Shown here: one piece after another, positions 8,322 through 16,773 of the stretch | Layout of the letters: each line of letters opens with the position of its first letter | Numbering within the stretch: position 1 is the stretch's first letter | Origin: Pseudobdellovibrionaceae bacterium | Lineage (GTDB): Bacteria; Bdellovibrionota; FAC87; UBA2466; JACKAF01 | Direction: 5' to 3' | Length of the DNA: 64,000 nucleotides | Assembly: GCA_020635235.1 (NCBI GenBank) | Contig: JACKAF010000003.1 | Coordinates: forward strand, 248,001-312,000 | Notes under the pieces: model-generated | Databases searched by the model: none | Seen by the model: the letters and a program-made list of their open reading frames with translations, nothing else | Told to the model about the DNA's origin: nothing | Program-made: the position numbers and the translations under genes

Positions 8322-9265
8322 TCCCCGAAAAAGACCTCACTGAACTTTATCGACGTATGTTGCGGATCCGTCGGGTAGAAGAAGCCATCGTCGCTCACTA
8401 CCCCAAGCAGCAGATGCGTTGCCCTGTGCACTTATCTATCGGGCAGGAAGCGGCCCCCGCCGCACTTAGCCTCGATTTGAACGATAACGATCGGGTTTAT
8501 AGCTCGCACCGGTGTCACGCGCATTACCTCGCGAAGCTCGGCTCTACCAACCGGATGATTGCAGAACTTCTGGGCAAGACAGGGGGGTGTTCCAAGGGTA
8601 AGGGCGGTTCGATGCACTTGGTGGACGTCGAGCGCGGCATGATGGGATCTTCTGCATTGGTGTCGGGTTCGATTCCCCTTGCTGTTGGTAGTGCCTTTTC
8701 GTTTAAGCTTGCGAACGAAAAGAGGGTTTCCGTCGCGTATTTTGGAGATGGGGGCAGCGAGGAAGGCATAGTCTACGAATGCTTAAACTTTGCGGCGCTC
8801 AAAAAGCTACCTGTCATCTTCGCCTGTGAAAATAACAATTATGCAACTTATAGTCCTCAAAGCGCTCGGCAGAACGATTGCGAGATCTATAAACGCGGTG
8901 AGGCGTTCGGTGTTCCCGGCGTGCGTGTCGACGGCTACGATTTGCCTGCCGTGCTTAGTGCTTCCAGAGAAGCTGTAGCGCGAGCCCGGCAAGGTGGAGG
9001 TCCCACGTTGCTCGAATTCACCACCTGCCGATGGTTTGATCATGTGGGACCGGCGGAGGATTACGAAGTTGGTTACCGCACCCAAGAGGAAGTTGAAGCG
9101 TGGAAGGCCCGTTGCCCGCTTGCCTGGCTAGAAAAACAACTCGCTCCTGAAACCCTAACCACGGTTGAAGCCGAAATCGTCAAAGAGATAGAGGCCGCCT
9201 TCACTTTTGCCGACTGCAGCCCCCTCCCGGCCGCGACCGAAATGTTCGAGGATATTTATGCGTAG
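8318..9265 (+). CDS. Thiamine-diphosphate-dependent dehydrogenase E1 component, alpha subunit
   Basis: 315 residues. It starts at TTG (8318-8320), overlapping the upstream TGA, with AGGAGA eight bases before. The thiamine diphosphate signature is clear: GDG at 143-145 and NN at about 172-173. The opening (YRRMLRIRRVEEAI) and GGSMHL are typical of E1 alpha subunits of pyruvate, acetoin and branched-chain 2-oxo acid dehydrogenases. No lipoyl E2 or E3 gene is nearby. Placed with heptose-type genes, it may transfer a two-carbon unit to or from a sugar rather than serve central metabolism (inference). An orphan acetoin-type enzyme is the alternative. Confidence 0.85.
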   Translation: MIPEKDLTELYRRMLRIRRVEEAIVAHYPKQQMRCPVHLSIGQEAAPAALSLDLNDNDRVYSSHRCHAHYLAKLGSTNRMIAELLGKTGGCSKGKGGSMHLVDVERGMMGSSALVSGSIPLAVGSAFSFKLANEKRVSVAYFGDGGSEEGIVYECLNFAALKKLPVIFACENNNYATYSPQSARQNDCEIYKRGEAFGVPGVRVDGYDLPAVLSASREAVARARQGGGPTLLEFTTCRWFDHVGPAEDYEVGYRTQEEVEAWKARCPLAWLEKQLAPETLTTVEAEIVKEIEAAFTFADCSPLPAATEMFEDIYA

Positions 9266-10301
9266 ACTCAAAGGCTGGGAAGCGATTTCGGAGGCGACTG
9301 TTCAGGCGATGGCCGCTGATACGTCCTTGTACATTATCGGGGAAGGGGTCGACGATCCGAAGGGAGTATTTGGAACGACATTAGCGCCCTTCAAGAATTT
9401 TCCGGATCGCGTGCTGGACAGCCCTCTTTCAGAAAGTGCGATTACCGGAATTGGAATTGGTGCCGCCATAGAAGGCCGCCCTTGTATCATGGTGCACGCG
9501 CGCTGCGAATTCTTGCTGCTCGCCATGGATCAAGTACTGAATCACGCGGCGAAGTGGCGTTACATGTCTGGGGGCGCGTTGTCGGTTCCAATCGTCATCC
9601 GGTGTGTGGTTGGACGGGGTTGGGGGCAGGCGGCCCAGCACTCGCAGACATTTCACTCTCTTTTTGCTTACGTTCCGGGACTTAAGGTCGTGCTGCCTTC
9701 GACTCCGTATGACAGCAAGGGCCTCTTAATGGGAGCGATCGCCGATCCCAACCCGGTTCTTTTTATTGAACACCGGTGGTTGCACAACAAGGAAGGGGAA
9801 GTTCCGGAAGAGGCCTACACGCTCCCTCTGGGAAAAGCGGCCGTCGCTGCTACCGGCAAAGACATTACGTGCGCAGCGCTCTCGTACCAAGTTTTGGAAG
9901 CCCTGGCCGCGCGCGATGTGCTTCTCAAAGAAGGCATCGAGATGGAAGTTATAGACCTAAGAACCATTCGCCCACTCGACAAAGCGACAGTGCTGCAGTC
10001 CGTTCGAAAAACAGGGCGTTTGCTCGTAACCGACATTGGCCACGCGCAGTTTGGGGCCTGTGCGGAAGTAAGCGCCGTCGTAGCGGAGGAAGGTTTTGAA
10101 TTCCTCAAAGCGCCAATCAAGCGAGTGGCGTTGCCGGATTGCCCCACTCCTTGCAGTTCGGTATTGGAGCAGGCCTACTATCCAAATGTGAGTGATTTGG
10201 TGAATGCCGCCCGCGGCCTGGTAAAGGCCAAGCGGACGGCAATCAATAGTTCAAGCTCGGCGAACTCGAAGAACGACATCTCGTTCACCGGTCCTTTCTA
10301 A
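9258..10301 (+). CDS. Thiamine-diphosphate-dependent dehydrogenase E1 component, beta subunit (transketolase-like)
   Basis: 347 residues from the ATG at 9258, which overlaps the end of the alpha subunit gene and follows GAGGAT. An upstream ATG at 9207 in the same frame lies well inside the alpha gene and would add residues unlike the family. The chain has the transketolase pyrimidine-binding domain (LSESAITGIGIGAA) and a C-terminal transketolase domain (EVIDLRTIRPLD, then TDIGHAQFG), as in E1 beta subunits. It should form an alpha2beta2 enzyme with the preceding gene product. It is last in the sugar operon that starts at 6124. Confidence 0.87.
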   Translation: MRRLKGWEAISEATVQAMAADTSLYIIGEGVDDPKGVFGTTLAPFKNFPDRVLDSPLSESAITGIGIGAAIEGRPCIMVHARCEFLLLAMDQVLNHAAKWRYMSGGALSVPIVIRCVVGRGWGQAAQHSQTFHSLFAYVPGLKVVLPSTPYDSKGLLMGAIADPNPVLFIEHRWLHNKEGEVPEEAYTLPLGKAAVAATGKDITCAALSYQVLEALAARDVLLKEGIEMEVIDLRTIRPLDKATVLQSVRKTGRLLVTDIGHAQFGACAEVSAVVAEEGFEFLKAPIKRVALPDCPTPCSSVLEQAYYPNVSDLVNAARGLVKAKRTAINSSSSANSKNDISFTGPF

Positions 10302-10311
10302 ACACTAGCGT

Positions 10312-10791
10312 CTAGAACAGAACAGAGAACTGCAGCGGGCGTGCAATGAAAACCGCACCACCGGCCACAAGAATGCCTAGCTCCGGGTTGTAGGCAACGT
10401 TCTTCAAGACCGCGAAACGCTTACCAACAGTCCCTTCAAACGTGAAGCTCGTAGCGCCACCGGCACTGGTGAAGCCCAAGTAGGCCTGAATGAACAATGC
10501 ATCGGCGTAATTAATGCGTTGTCCTGGATTCATGATATTCAAGTTGAGCGTACCGCCCGCCAGGATGACGAAGGTGCTGCCCACTGTTGTAAAAGTGACG
10601 CGCCCGCCAACCTGAAACATGTCGGTCAATCCGTATTGGTAACCGGCACCAATGGAAAACGTGGCCGCGCTGCCAACCGAAAGAGCCGATTCCGTCAGGT
10701 TCACTTCAACTTCATGCTGAAAGGACGGCGCTCCCGCAAAGCTTACGCTGGTAAGACAAATTAATGAAAAAAGTGTGATTTTTTTTAGCAT
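10312..10791 (-). CDS. Small outer-membrane beta-barrel-like protein
   Basis: 159 residues from the ATG at 10791, preceded by AGAGG. The longer frame to 11088 extends past the signal peptide and is not supported. The signal peptide ends at SFAGA. The mature part is short alternating hydrophobic strands rich in Gly, Thr and Phe (VGGRVTFTTVGSTFV), ends in LQFSVLF with a terminal Phe typical of outer-membrane barrels, and is long enough for about eight strands. It converges with the E1 beta gene, ten bases apart. Function unknown. Confidence 0.7.
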   Translation of the reverse strand: MLKKITLFSLICLTSVSFAGAPSFQHEVEVNLTESALSVGSAATFSIGAGYQYGLTDMFQVGGRVTFTTVGSTFVILAGGTLNLNIMNPGQRINYADALFIQAYLGFTSAGGATSFTFEGTVGKRFAVLKNVAYNPELGILVAGGAVFIARPLQFSVLF

Positions 10792-10968
10792 GTAACCTCT
10801 CCAAGTCAGTTTTTCGGGCCAAAGTGTACACATAGGCTGCGGGCACGGCCAAGCGGAATCTTGAGTGATTTCGAGAACGTTGGAGTGAAGTTGCCACGGG
10901 TTGACACCGATAAGAAGTGAAAGGCACCCAAGCCTTTTTGACGTGACGCGTAAAAGAGGGAACTTTTC

Positions 10969-12612
10969 GTGAACCGCTTCTCCGAAATATTTTTTGAAAA
11001 TCCCCGCTATTCCTCTCTGCTGGCCAAACTTGCTTGGGGCTGCTGCGCGCTTTCCGGATTTTTGTTCGTTGTGGGACCTACCTCGCACTTTCGGGCCTTT
11101 CTTGGAGACGCAGAGCGCTATTTAGGGTTCTCCCAGTTCATCCTGCTGTTTGGCGCTGCAGTTTTTGCCTCGCTTTCCGGGATCCTCCGCGTGCCTAAGG
11201 AAAGGACGGCTCCAACCCGGCCCTTGGTGGCACGATCCCGCAAGCTAACGGTTTTCCAAGTTGTCGTGTCCTTGGTCGTTCTAGGGCAGACCGTACGTCA
11301 GATTACTCTACCTTTCGATTTGGACGAGAACCAACGTGCGGCTGCGGCGATTACGAAGAGCTTCTGGCACGAGATCAATCCTTTCCGCCACACAGAAGTC
11401 CACGCCGTTGCGCACGTTTTTGCGATTGCCTCAATGAAGGTGTTTGGAGAAAACAAGATCGCGTACCGGTTGCCATCGATCATCTTTGCAGTGCTTTTCT
11501 TAGTCATGCTGAATGCGATTGCAAACCGCTTTCTTCAGCCCTTCACTCGCTTGCTGCTGTTTTCTCATCTTCTCGTAAACGAGATGGTCATTTGGTATTT
11601 GCACTCCACCCGAGGTTATGTTTCCGCCCTGTTTGTGACCTCTGTGCTTCTGTTTATTCTCCTAGAGCTTGGGGTGCAGGGGGTTCCTCGGAAAAGTAGC
11701 CAAAGGATTTGGGTTTTTTCGGTTTTTTTCGCATTGAGTGTCCTAACCCACCCTTTTACGGGAATTTATTCGTTGTTGTTACTCTCCTCTTTTGCTTTCT
11801 GGGCCTATCTGAAAAGGCATGAGATGGATCGGGCTTTGGCGCGTTATTGTTGGCAGTTGATTCTCGCGGCTTCCATCTGGCTCCCTCTCTTTTTCGCGGT
11901 CTTTGTGTGCGTCTTGCGATCGCTCGAACCCATCGCGAATCTCCATCACGGAGGTTTTGAAAACTTTGTTCTGAAAGTCCTGACGACCTTGCCTTCATTG
12001 GGAAGGCTGTGGGCGTTGAAGTTGATTGGGCTTGCAATCCTGTATGCTGGCGCCGCCCAATGGGTTCGTCACAAACGATTGAGCATTGACTTATTGGGAA
12101 TTTTTTTTGTTACGGTTTTTGTTTTCTACGGAGCTGTTCTGACGCTCCTTCGGGTGAGTCATTTAGAACCTAGATGGTTTGTACCCTTCATCATTCCCAT
12201 GGTCTTGGCTTTCGGAGAGTGGTTGTCCCGGTCCCGCGGTCCCGCGTACGCGGCCGTGCTGGCCGGAGTTTACCTGTTGCTTACAGTTTTGCCGTTTCGA
12301 ATGCAGCATGGAATTTTAGATACTTTGGGTGTTCTCTATCACCAGCCCTACGAATCTTTTCTCGCTGAAGTAAGGCAAAAAACCGGGCCCGTACGCGAAA
12401 ACTGTTACCAGTTTCCAGATAAGTCTATGGGCGCTTGGGCACAGACTTTTCATTTCTCAGACGCTCCTAGAAACCTTTTGGAAAAGAGCGACTGCCGTCA
12501 TTTCTATCTCATCTCTTTGGATGAGGCCCCTCTGGATCCCCCTGCCAATGCCCGGCTGGTTTTTCACTCTCAGTTCGGTGAGCACAACGCCGTCTATCAG
12601 CTTACAAACTAG
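10969..12612 (+). CDS. Polytopic membrane protein, GT-C glycosyltransferase-like (PMT/ArnT type)
   Basis: 547 residues, GTG start behind AGAGGG. It has many transmembrane helices over residues 15-450. The first extramembrane loop holds DLDENQRAAAA (about residues 111-121), matching the acidic [D/E]-rich motif placed early in GT-C lipid-phosphate-sugar glycosyltransferases. The C-terminal 80 residues are soluble. Expected role: transfer of a sugar from a polyprenyl-phosphate donor to a glycan or protein at the outer face of the inner membrane. Donor and acceptor are unknown. It diverges from the small barrel gene, with 177 bases between. Confidence 0.7.
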   Translation: MNRFSEIFFENPRYSSLLAKLAWGCCALSGFLFVVGPTSHFRAFLGDAERYLGFSQFILLFGAAVFASLSGILRVPKERTAPTRPLVARSRKLTVFQVVVSLVVLGQTVRQITLPFDLDENQRAAAAITKSFWHEINPFRHTEVHAVAHVFAIASMKVFGENKIAYRLPSIIFAVLFLVMLNAIANRFLQPFTRLLLFSHLLVNEMVIWYLHSTRGYVSALFVTSVLLFILLELGVQGVPRKSSQRIWVFSVFFALSVLTHPFTGIYSLLLLSSFAFWAYLKRHEMDRALARYCWQLILAASIWLPLFFAVFVCVLRSLEPIANLHHGGFENFVLKVLTTLPSLGRLWALKLIGLAILYAGAAQWVRHKRLSIDLLGIFFVTVFVFYGAVLTLLRVSHLEPRWFVPFIIPMVLAFGEWLSRSRGPAYAAVLAGVYLLLTVLPFRMQHGILDTLGVLYHQPYESFLAEVRQKTGPVRENCYQFPDKSMGAWAQTFHFSDAPRNLLEKSDCRHFYLISLDEAPLDPPANARLVFHSQFGEHNAVYQLTN

Positions 12613-12671
12613 ATTCCCTGCAAGCTAACGCCTTAGCCCATTCTGTGGTAAGCCAGAGGGCGGAGGGACAT

Positions 12672-13076
12672 GTGCATTGGTCTGAAGACAACACCATCAA
12701 GCAAAAACTGGCCGCCTGTGAGGTTCGCTCCAAGTGGGCACAATCCGAGGCCATGGAAGTTTTTGCTAAGTTGAGTCCGATCTTACCCGAAGAAATGCGT
12801 CAAAAGAGCCGTATCGGCCCGCTTTCGCTGGCCGCGATGGATGAGGACTCGGGTGAGCTCTGTTGCTGGATGTATCCGGTGGACGGGAGCAAGTTCCAGG
12901 GTCTTCTGCTGGGGCAGCGCAATCACGTGAAATTAGTGGACACAAGCGGTACAATCTTCTTTGAAGGGCCGTGGAGTAGCACAACCCTGGAGCTCATTGA
13001 GGCGAACCCGCGGTTTTATGTTTGGGTTGAGCCCATTGAACGCAAAGCTCCGATGGTTTTTAAGATCGGGGTTTGA
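12672..13076 (+). CDS. Conserved-looking hypothetical cytoplasmic protein
   Basis: 134 residues from a GTG at 12672, which has GGAGGG four bases upstream. An in-frame GTG at 12645 would add nine residues but has no ribosome site. There is no signal peptide or membrane segment. The sequence has alternating strands (YVWVEPIERKAPMVFKIGV at the end) and a CC pair (GELCCWMYP). No family recognised. It sits between a GT-C-like gene and a small barrel gene, all on the same strand. Confidence 0.6.
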   Translation: MHWSEDNTIKQKLAACEVRSKWAQSEAMEVFAKLSPILPEEMRQKSRIGPLSLAAMDEDSGELCCWMYPVDGSKFQGLLLGQRNHVKLVDTSGTIFFEGPWSSTTLELIEANPRFYVWVEPIERKAPMVFKIGV

Positions 13077-13095
13077 GGTCGCCGCAGGAGGCAAT

Positions 13096-13593
13096 ATGAA
13101 GTTTAATCTTGCTCGAGCACTGTCCCTCGCCACATTCGCTTTGGTTCTCGGACTCCAGCCTTTGCAGGCGGCAGAAGAATGGAAGGGCGAGCCGCTTCCG
13201 ACCAACTTAAGCTTTTCTGCCATGGCTGGCGCGGGAGTTATCGGCGGCACGGTTGGGTTTGGGTTAACCGGTGCCATTGCGATTAAGATCGCCCACGAGG
13301 GCTTTATTCCTGACATTAATGATCAAGTCTTCTTGGAGTTTCAGGGCGGCCCGCTCTTTCTTTCGCCATCGGCCGCGGCGATGTACGGCTTGTTTATGCG
13401 CTGGGATTTTCACAAGAACGAAGACTTTAGCCTATACAGCTTGGGCGGGTTCGGGGGAACCATCAACCCCACTCGGGTGTACCCGCGCGTCGCTTTGGGC
13501 CTGATCTACAGATTAAGTGGAGACTTTGCTCTACGCGCGGAAGTTTCTCATGAATTTATTGGGGCCGGGTTAGCAATAGACTTTTCGCTCTAG
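13096..13593 (+). CDS. Small outer-membrane-like protein
   Basis: 165 residues from the ATG at 13096, with AGGAGG six bases upstream. The signal peptide ends QPLQA-AEEW. The mature chain is Gly-rich with alternating strand pattern (IGGTVGFGLTGAIAIKI, YGLFMRWDFHK) and ends in FRAEV..LAIDFSL-type strands, consistent with a small beta barrel. It lies 19 bases after the hypothetical gene and four bases before the next GT-C-like gene. Function unknown. Confidence 0.7.
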   Translation: MKFNLARALSLATFALVLGLQPLQAAEEWKGEPLPTNLSFSAMAGAGVIGGTVGFGLTGAIAIKIAHEGFIPDINDQVFLEFQGGPLFLSPSAAAMYGLFMRWDFHKNEDFSLYSLGGFGGTINPTRVYPRVALGLIYRLSGDFALRAEVSHEFIGAGLAIDFSL

Positions 13594-13596
13594 GCT

Positions 13597-15099
13597 ATGA
13601 AGAGATCGCTTAGCATTTTTGTTGCTATTGCTGTTTTGTACACCTTCTTTTGGTGGGTGCTGGCTGTTCCCTATTTTGCTCTGCCGGAAACCTCCCAGAT
13701 CTTTTCTGACTTAAGGCAAGCGCCGCTTCTCAAAGCCACCCTGTCTGTGGTGGGGTTGTTCCTCCCAACCAGTGCCGGTTCTAATGGGCAGCTGCTCATT
13801 GTTCACAATCTTCTCTGCAATGCGCTTACGTTGATCGCGTTAGGCGTTTTGGTGCAACTGCTCCACGAAAAGCTGAGCGTCGCACTAATGGCCGTGTTGC
13901 TTTTTGCGGTTTCGACGTGGCCTAGCTTCTACCTTTTCTCAACCACCGAAGCGCCGCTGAGCGCTCTGCTTGCCGTATTGAGTTTTTGCTGCCTGATCCG
14001 CGCGTTTGGCTTGGAGCAACCCACTGGCCGCTGGCTGGCTCTTGCGGGGATTTGTTCGGGCATGCAGATTTCCATTTCATGGGCCGGGTTTGCCTCTTTA
14101 CTCTACCTGACGACGGCCGTCTATTTGCTTTCTGCCGCCTGGAAGCACTCCATGCGTTGGAAATGGGTGGGGTGTTATGTGGCCTCCGCCTTGGGAGTCT
14201 TTTCGGTTTTAGTGCTCCTTTCTAGAGGAGCTCTTTGGGAAGCCATTGGTGGACGGATAGAGTATTCCTCCTTTTTGGAGGAACTCTCGCAGCTGGGTTT
14301 GGTGCAAAAGGTTCCTTTCGGAAGCTTCTTCTTCATTGGCGGATTTTACGCACCCACATTGGTGTTCGCGGGGCTACTCGGAGCGCTTCTCTTTTCTTTC
14401 ATTTTTTTAGACATGAAACGACGCCGGACCTTGTCGGAGCGGGTGGTGTTTTTGATGTCGCTCTTTGTCTTGGTGCACCCGCTCTTGATCGATCTTTTTC
14501 CAGTCTCGCGAACCGCTTCTTTGCATTTTCCAGTCTACCCAATAATGATCGCCGTCGTCGTACTTGTGGCGCAGTACTGGATGGAAGGCGTCAGTCACCG
14601 GAAAGCGGTCTTTTCGATTATTGCTGTGGTATTTGTTCTTGCTACGGTCGTCAGCAATGTATGGCATACCTCCGAACTGCTCGGGGTAAAGAACAGCAAC
14701 TCCGCAATGGTTGCGGACCTCACCCGTGACACTGACGTCTATATGCTTCAGGATGACATCCACTCCTCGGTAATAGAGTCTTGGTTGAAAAAACCGATCC
14801 ACAAAATTTCAGATCCACAAGAGATGCGCGGGAAAGGTGTACTCATCATTGGGCCTCGTGGTGCTGGTAGTGCTAAAACCGCCCATACGAGTCCATCGGC
14901 GCGCGATTATACGCCTTCATTGCGTAAACCGGATTCGGTACGCGCGTTTAGCACTCCGTATGTGGGACTGTACCCAGCATTTCTTTTTGAAAATGAGATC
15001 GCATCCGCATTTTATTTTTCAGGAACGGCTCCCAGTCGGGACCAAAGAAACCTCCATCTTACTTTCTGGGTTTACCCAGATAGCGCTGTGATACAGTAG
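13597..15099 (+). CDS. Polytopic membrane protein, possible GT-C glycosyltransferase
   Basis: 500 residues with about ten transmembrane helices in residues 5-360 and a soluble C-terminal part of about 140 residues. The helices alternate with a loop holding TTEAPLSALLAVL, typical of the helix after the first catalytic loop in GT-C proteins. I cannot identify a clear acidic catalytic motif, so the assignment rests on topology and on neighbours (aminotransferase, acetyltransferase and nucleotide-sugar genes). It starts four bases after the small barrel gene, without an obvious ribosome site, suggesting coupling. Confidence 0.6.
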   Translation: MKRSLSIFVAIAVLYTFFWWVLAVPYFALPETSQIFSDLRQAPLLKATLSVVGLFLPTSAGSNGQLLIVHNLLCNALTLIALGVLVQLLHEKLSVALMAVLLFAVSTWPSFYLFSTTEAPLSALLAVLSFCCLIRAFGLEQPTGRWLALAGICSGMQISISWAGFASLLYLTTAVYLLSAAWKHSMRWKWVGCYVASALGVFSVLVLLSRGALWEAIGGRIEYSSFLEELSQLGLVQKVPFGSFFFIGGFYAPTLVFAGLLGALLFSFIFLDMKRRRTLSERVVFLMSLFVLVHPLLIDLFPVSRTASLHFPVYPIMIAVVVLVAQYWMEGVSHRKAVFSIIAVVFVLATVVSNVWHTSELLGVKNSNSAMVADLTRDTDVYMLQDDIHSSVIESWLKKPIHKISDPQEMRGKGVLIIGPRGAGSAKTAHTSPSARDYTPSLRKPDSVRAFSTPYVGLYPAFLFENEIASAFYFSGTAPSRDQRNLHLTFWVYPDSAVIQ

Positions 15100-15103
15100 T
15101 AGT

Positions 15104-16261
15104 ATGCCTTCTATTTCAAAGAACAAAAGTGTCTCCAGCGCTCTGCATCGTGAGGTCAGTTTCCTCGATCTATTCGCTATTTTAGAGCCCGACTGGCCGC
15201 TCTATCAGCAGGCCTTCGAACGGGTTGTGAAAAATACCGCGTTTATTCGAGGGGCAGAATGCGCCCGTTTCGAAGAAGCATTCGCGGAATGGGCTCTGGC
15301 CGGATCTCAGGTGCTTGGTTGTGCAAACGGGACCGACGCGCTACGTCTAGCCATTAGGGCACTGGGCCTAAAACCAGGTGATGAGGCCATTGTCCCTGCC
15401 ATGACTTTTTTTGCTACCATTGAGCCTCTGGTAGAACTCGGACTGGTACCGCGTCTGGTAGATGTCGAACCGGGGACGTGGTTGTTGGATGTGCAGAAGT
15501 TGGAGTCCGCCGTTGGACCGAAGACCAAACTCATTGTTCCCGTTCATTTATACGGCCAGTCGCCCCAGATGGATCGGATCCGCGAGATTGCTGACTCGCA
15601 CAATTGCTTTGTTCTTGAGGATGCGGCACAGGCGCAAGGGGCATTGTGGCGGGAAAAACCTGTCGGCTACTGGGGAGACGTCGCCACTTTTAGTTTCTTT
15701 CCTGGAAAAAACCTAGGGGCTTTTGGCGACGCGGGGGCGCTATTGAGTAAGAACGCCGATATTGTCGCTCGCGCCCGGGCTCTGAGCAATCACGGCGGAG
15801 CGCAAAAGTACCAACACGATGAGTTTGGTTACAACTCCCGGCTCGACAATCTTCAAGCCGCGTTTTTAAATATCAAGCTTAACCGCATAGATGAATGGAA
15901 CGCCAAACGGCGGCAGGTTGCCCTGTGGTACTCGCAGTACCTCGCGGATATCCCCTATTTGAGCCTGCCAGTAGAGAATATTAACGCGCAGAGTGTGTAC
16001 CACTTGTACGTAGTCCTTGTAGAAGATCGTGGCAAATTTCAGCAATTTCTCTCCGCTCGAGGGGTGCAAACAGGCGTGCATTACCCGAAGGCGATTCACC
16101 ACCAACCGGCCGTACTCCGGCATTTCGGGGATCTTGGAAGCTTTCCGAACGCGGAGAAAGTGGCCGCACATGGCGTTTCACTTCCCATGGGTCCCACTCT
16201 AACGGAAGAAGATATCTTCTATGTGTCCGAAGTCATCCGCGAGTACTACGGAGTAAAATGA
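15104..16261 (+). CDS. DegT/DnrJ/EryC1 family nucleotide-sugar aminotransferase
   Basis: 385 residues. PLP-dependent fold with the Schiff-base Lys at 202 (FSFFPGKNLGAFGD) and the pyridoxal-binding Asp at 173 (LEDAAQ). The FFPGKN motif is typical of the WbpE/WlbC/FdtB branch that aminates C3 of keto-sugars. Expected reaction: transfer of an amino group from glutamate to a UDP- or dTDP-linked keto-sugar. The next gene, a WlbB/FdtC-like N-acetyltransferase, overlaps by four bases, so the pair should make an N-acetylated amino sugar for a surface glycan. The oxidoreductase making the keto-sugar precursor is not in the same operon. Confidence 0.9.
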   Translation: MPSISKNKSVSSALHREVSFLDLFAILEPDWPLYQQAFERVVKNTAFIRGAECARFEEAFAEWALAGSQVLGCANGTDALRLAIRALGLKPGDEAIVPAMTFFATIEPLVELGLVPRLVDVEPGTWLLDVQKLESAVGPKTKLIVPVHLYGQSPQMDRIREIADSHNCFVLEDAAQAQGALWREKPVGYWGDVATFSFFPGKNLGAFGDAGALLSKNADIVARARALSNHGGAQKYQHDEFGYNSRLDNLQAAFLNIKLNRIDEWNAKRRQVALWYSQYLADIPYLSLPVENINAQSVYHLYVVLVEDRGKFQQFLSARGVQTGVHYPKAIHHQPAVLRHFGDLGSFPNAEKVAAHGVSLPMGPTLTEEDIFYVSEVIREYYGVK

Positions 16262-16773
16262 ATACCACACTGACGTCAGCGTCTTTCTTTGTTCACGAAC
16301 GGGCAATCTGTGAGAGTAAAGATATAGGCGAGGGGACGCGGATCTGGGGGTTCTCCCATGTTCTGCCTGGAGCGGTGATAGGGAAGAACTGTAACCTGGG
16401 TGAGCACGTTTTTGTTGAGAATCATGTAAGCATTGGAAACGGCTGCACTATTAAAAACGGTGTCAGTCTTTGGGATAAGGTTACTTTAGAGGACGACGTC
16501 TTCGTGGGTCCGCACGCGGTATTCACTAACGACATGAATCCCAGAGCTTTCTCAAAAAAGGGGCAGGCAGGTTTTCTTCCAACCCGCATTTGTCGGGGAG
16601 CGACTATCGGAGCGAACGCGACCATCGTTTGCGGCGTAACGGTTGGCGAATACGCTTTTGTGGGTGCTGGCGCGGTGGTGACCAGAGACGTTCCGCCCTT
16701 TACCCTTGTAGTAGGCAATCCCGCACGGGCGATTGCAAAAGTCGACAAATCTGGCAATCGCATCGACAATTAG
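16258..16773 (+). CDS. Left-handed beta-helix N-acetyltransferase (WlbB/WbpD/FdtC-like)
   Basis: 171 residues of hexapeptide repeats (IGKNCNLGEHVFV, IGNGCTIKNGV, LEDDVFVGPHAVFTND), then FVGAGAVVTRDVP and VVGNPARAI. These are hallmarks of acetyl-CoA-dependent acetyltransferases acting on 3-amino nucleotide sugars. It should acetylate the product of the overlapping aminotransferase. The ATG overlaps the upstream stop (ATGA) behind GGAG. Its TAG overlaps the stop of the convergent epimerase gene. Confidence 0.9.
   Translation: MNTTLTSASFFVHERAICESKDIGEGTRIWGFSHVLPGAVIGKNCNLGEHVFVENHVSIGNGCTIKNGVSLWDKVTLEDDVFVGPHAVFTNDMNPRAFSKKGQAGFLPTRICRGATIGANATIVCGVTVGEYAFVGAGAVVTRDVPPFTLVVGNPARAIAKVDKSGNRIDN

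Noticed and set aside
8318..10301. Ordinary pyruvate dehydrogenase locus
   Set aside because: No lipoyl acyltransferase (E2) or dihydrolipoyl dehydrogenase (E3) follows, and the genes are coupled to sugar-phosphate genes.
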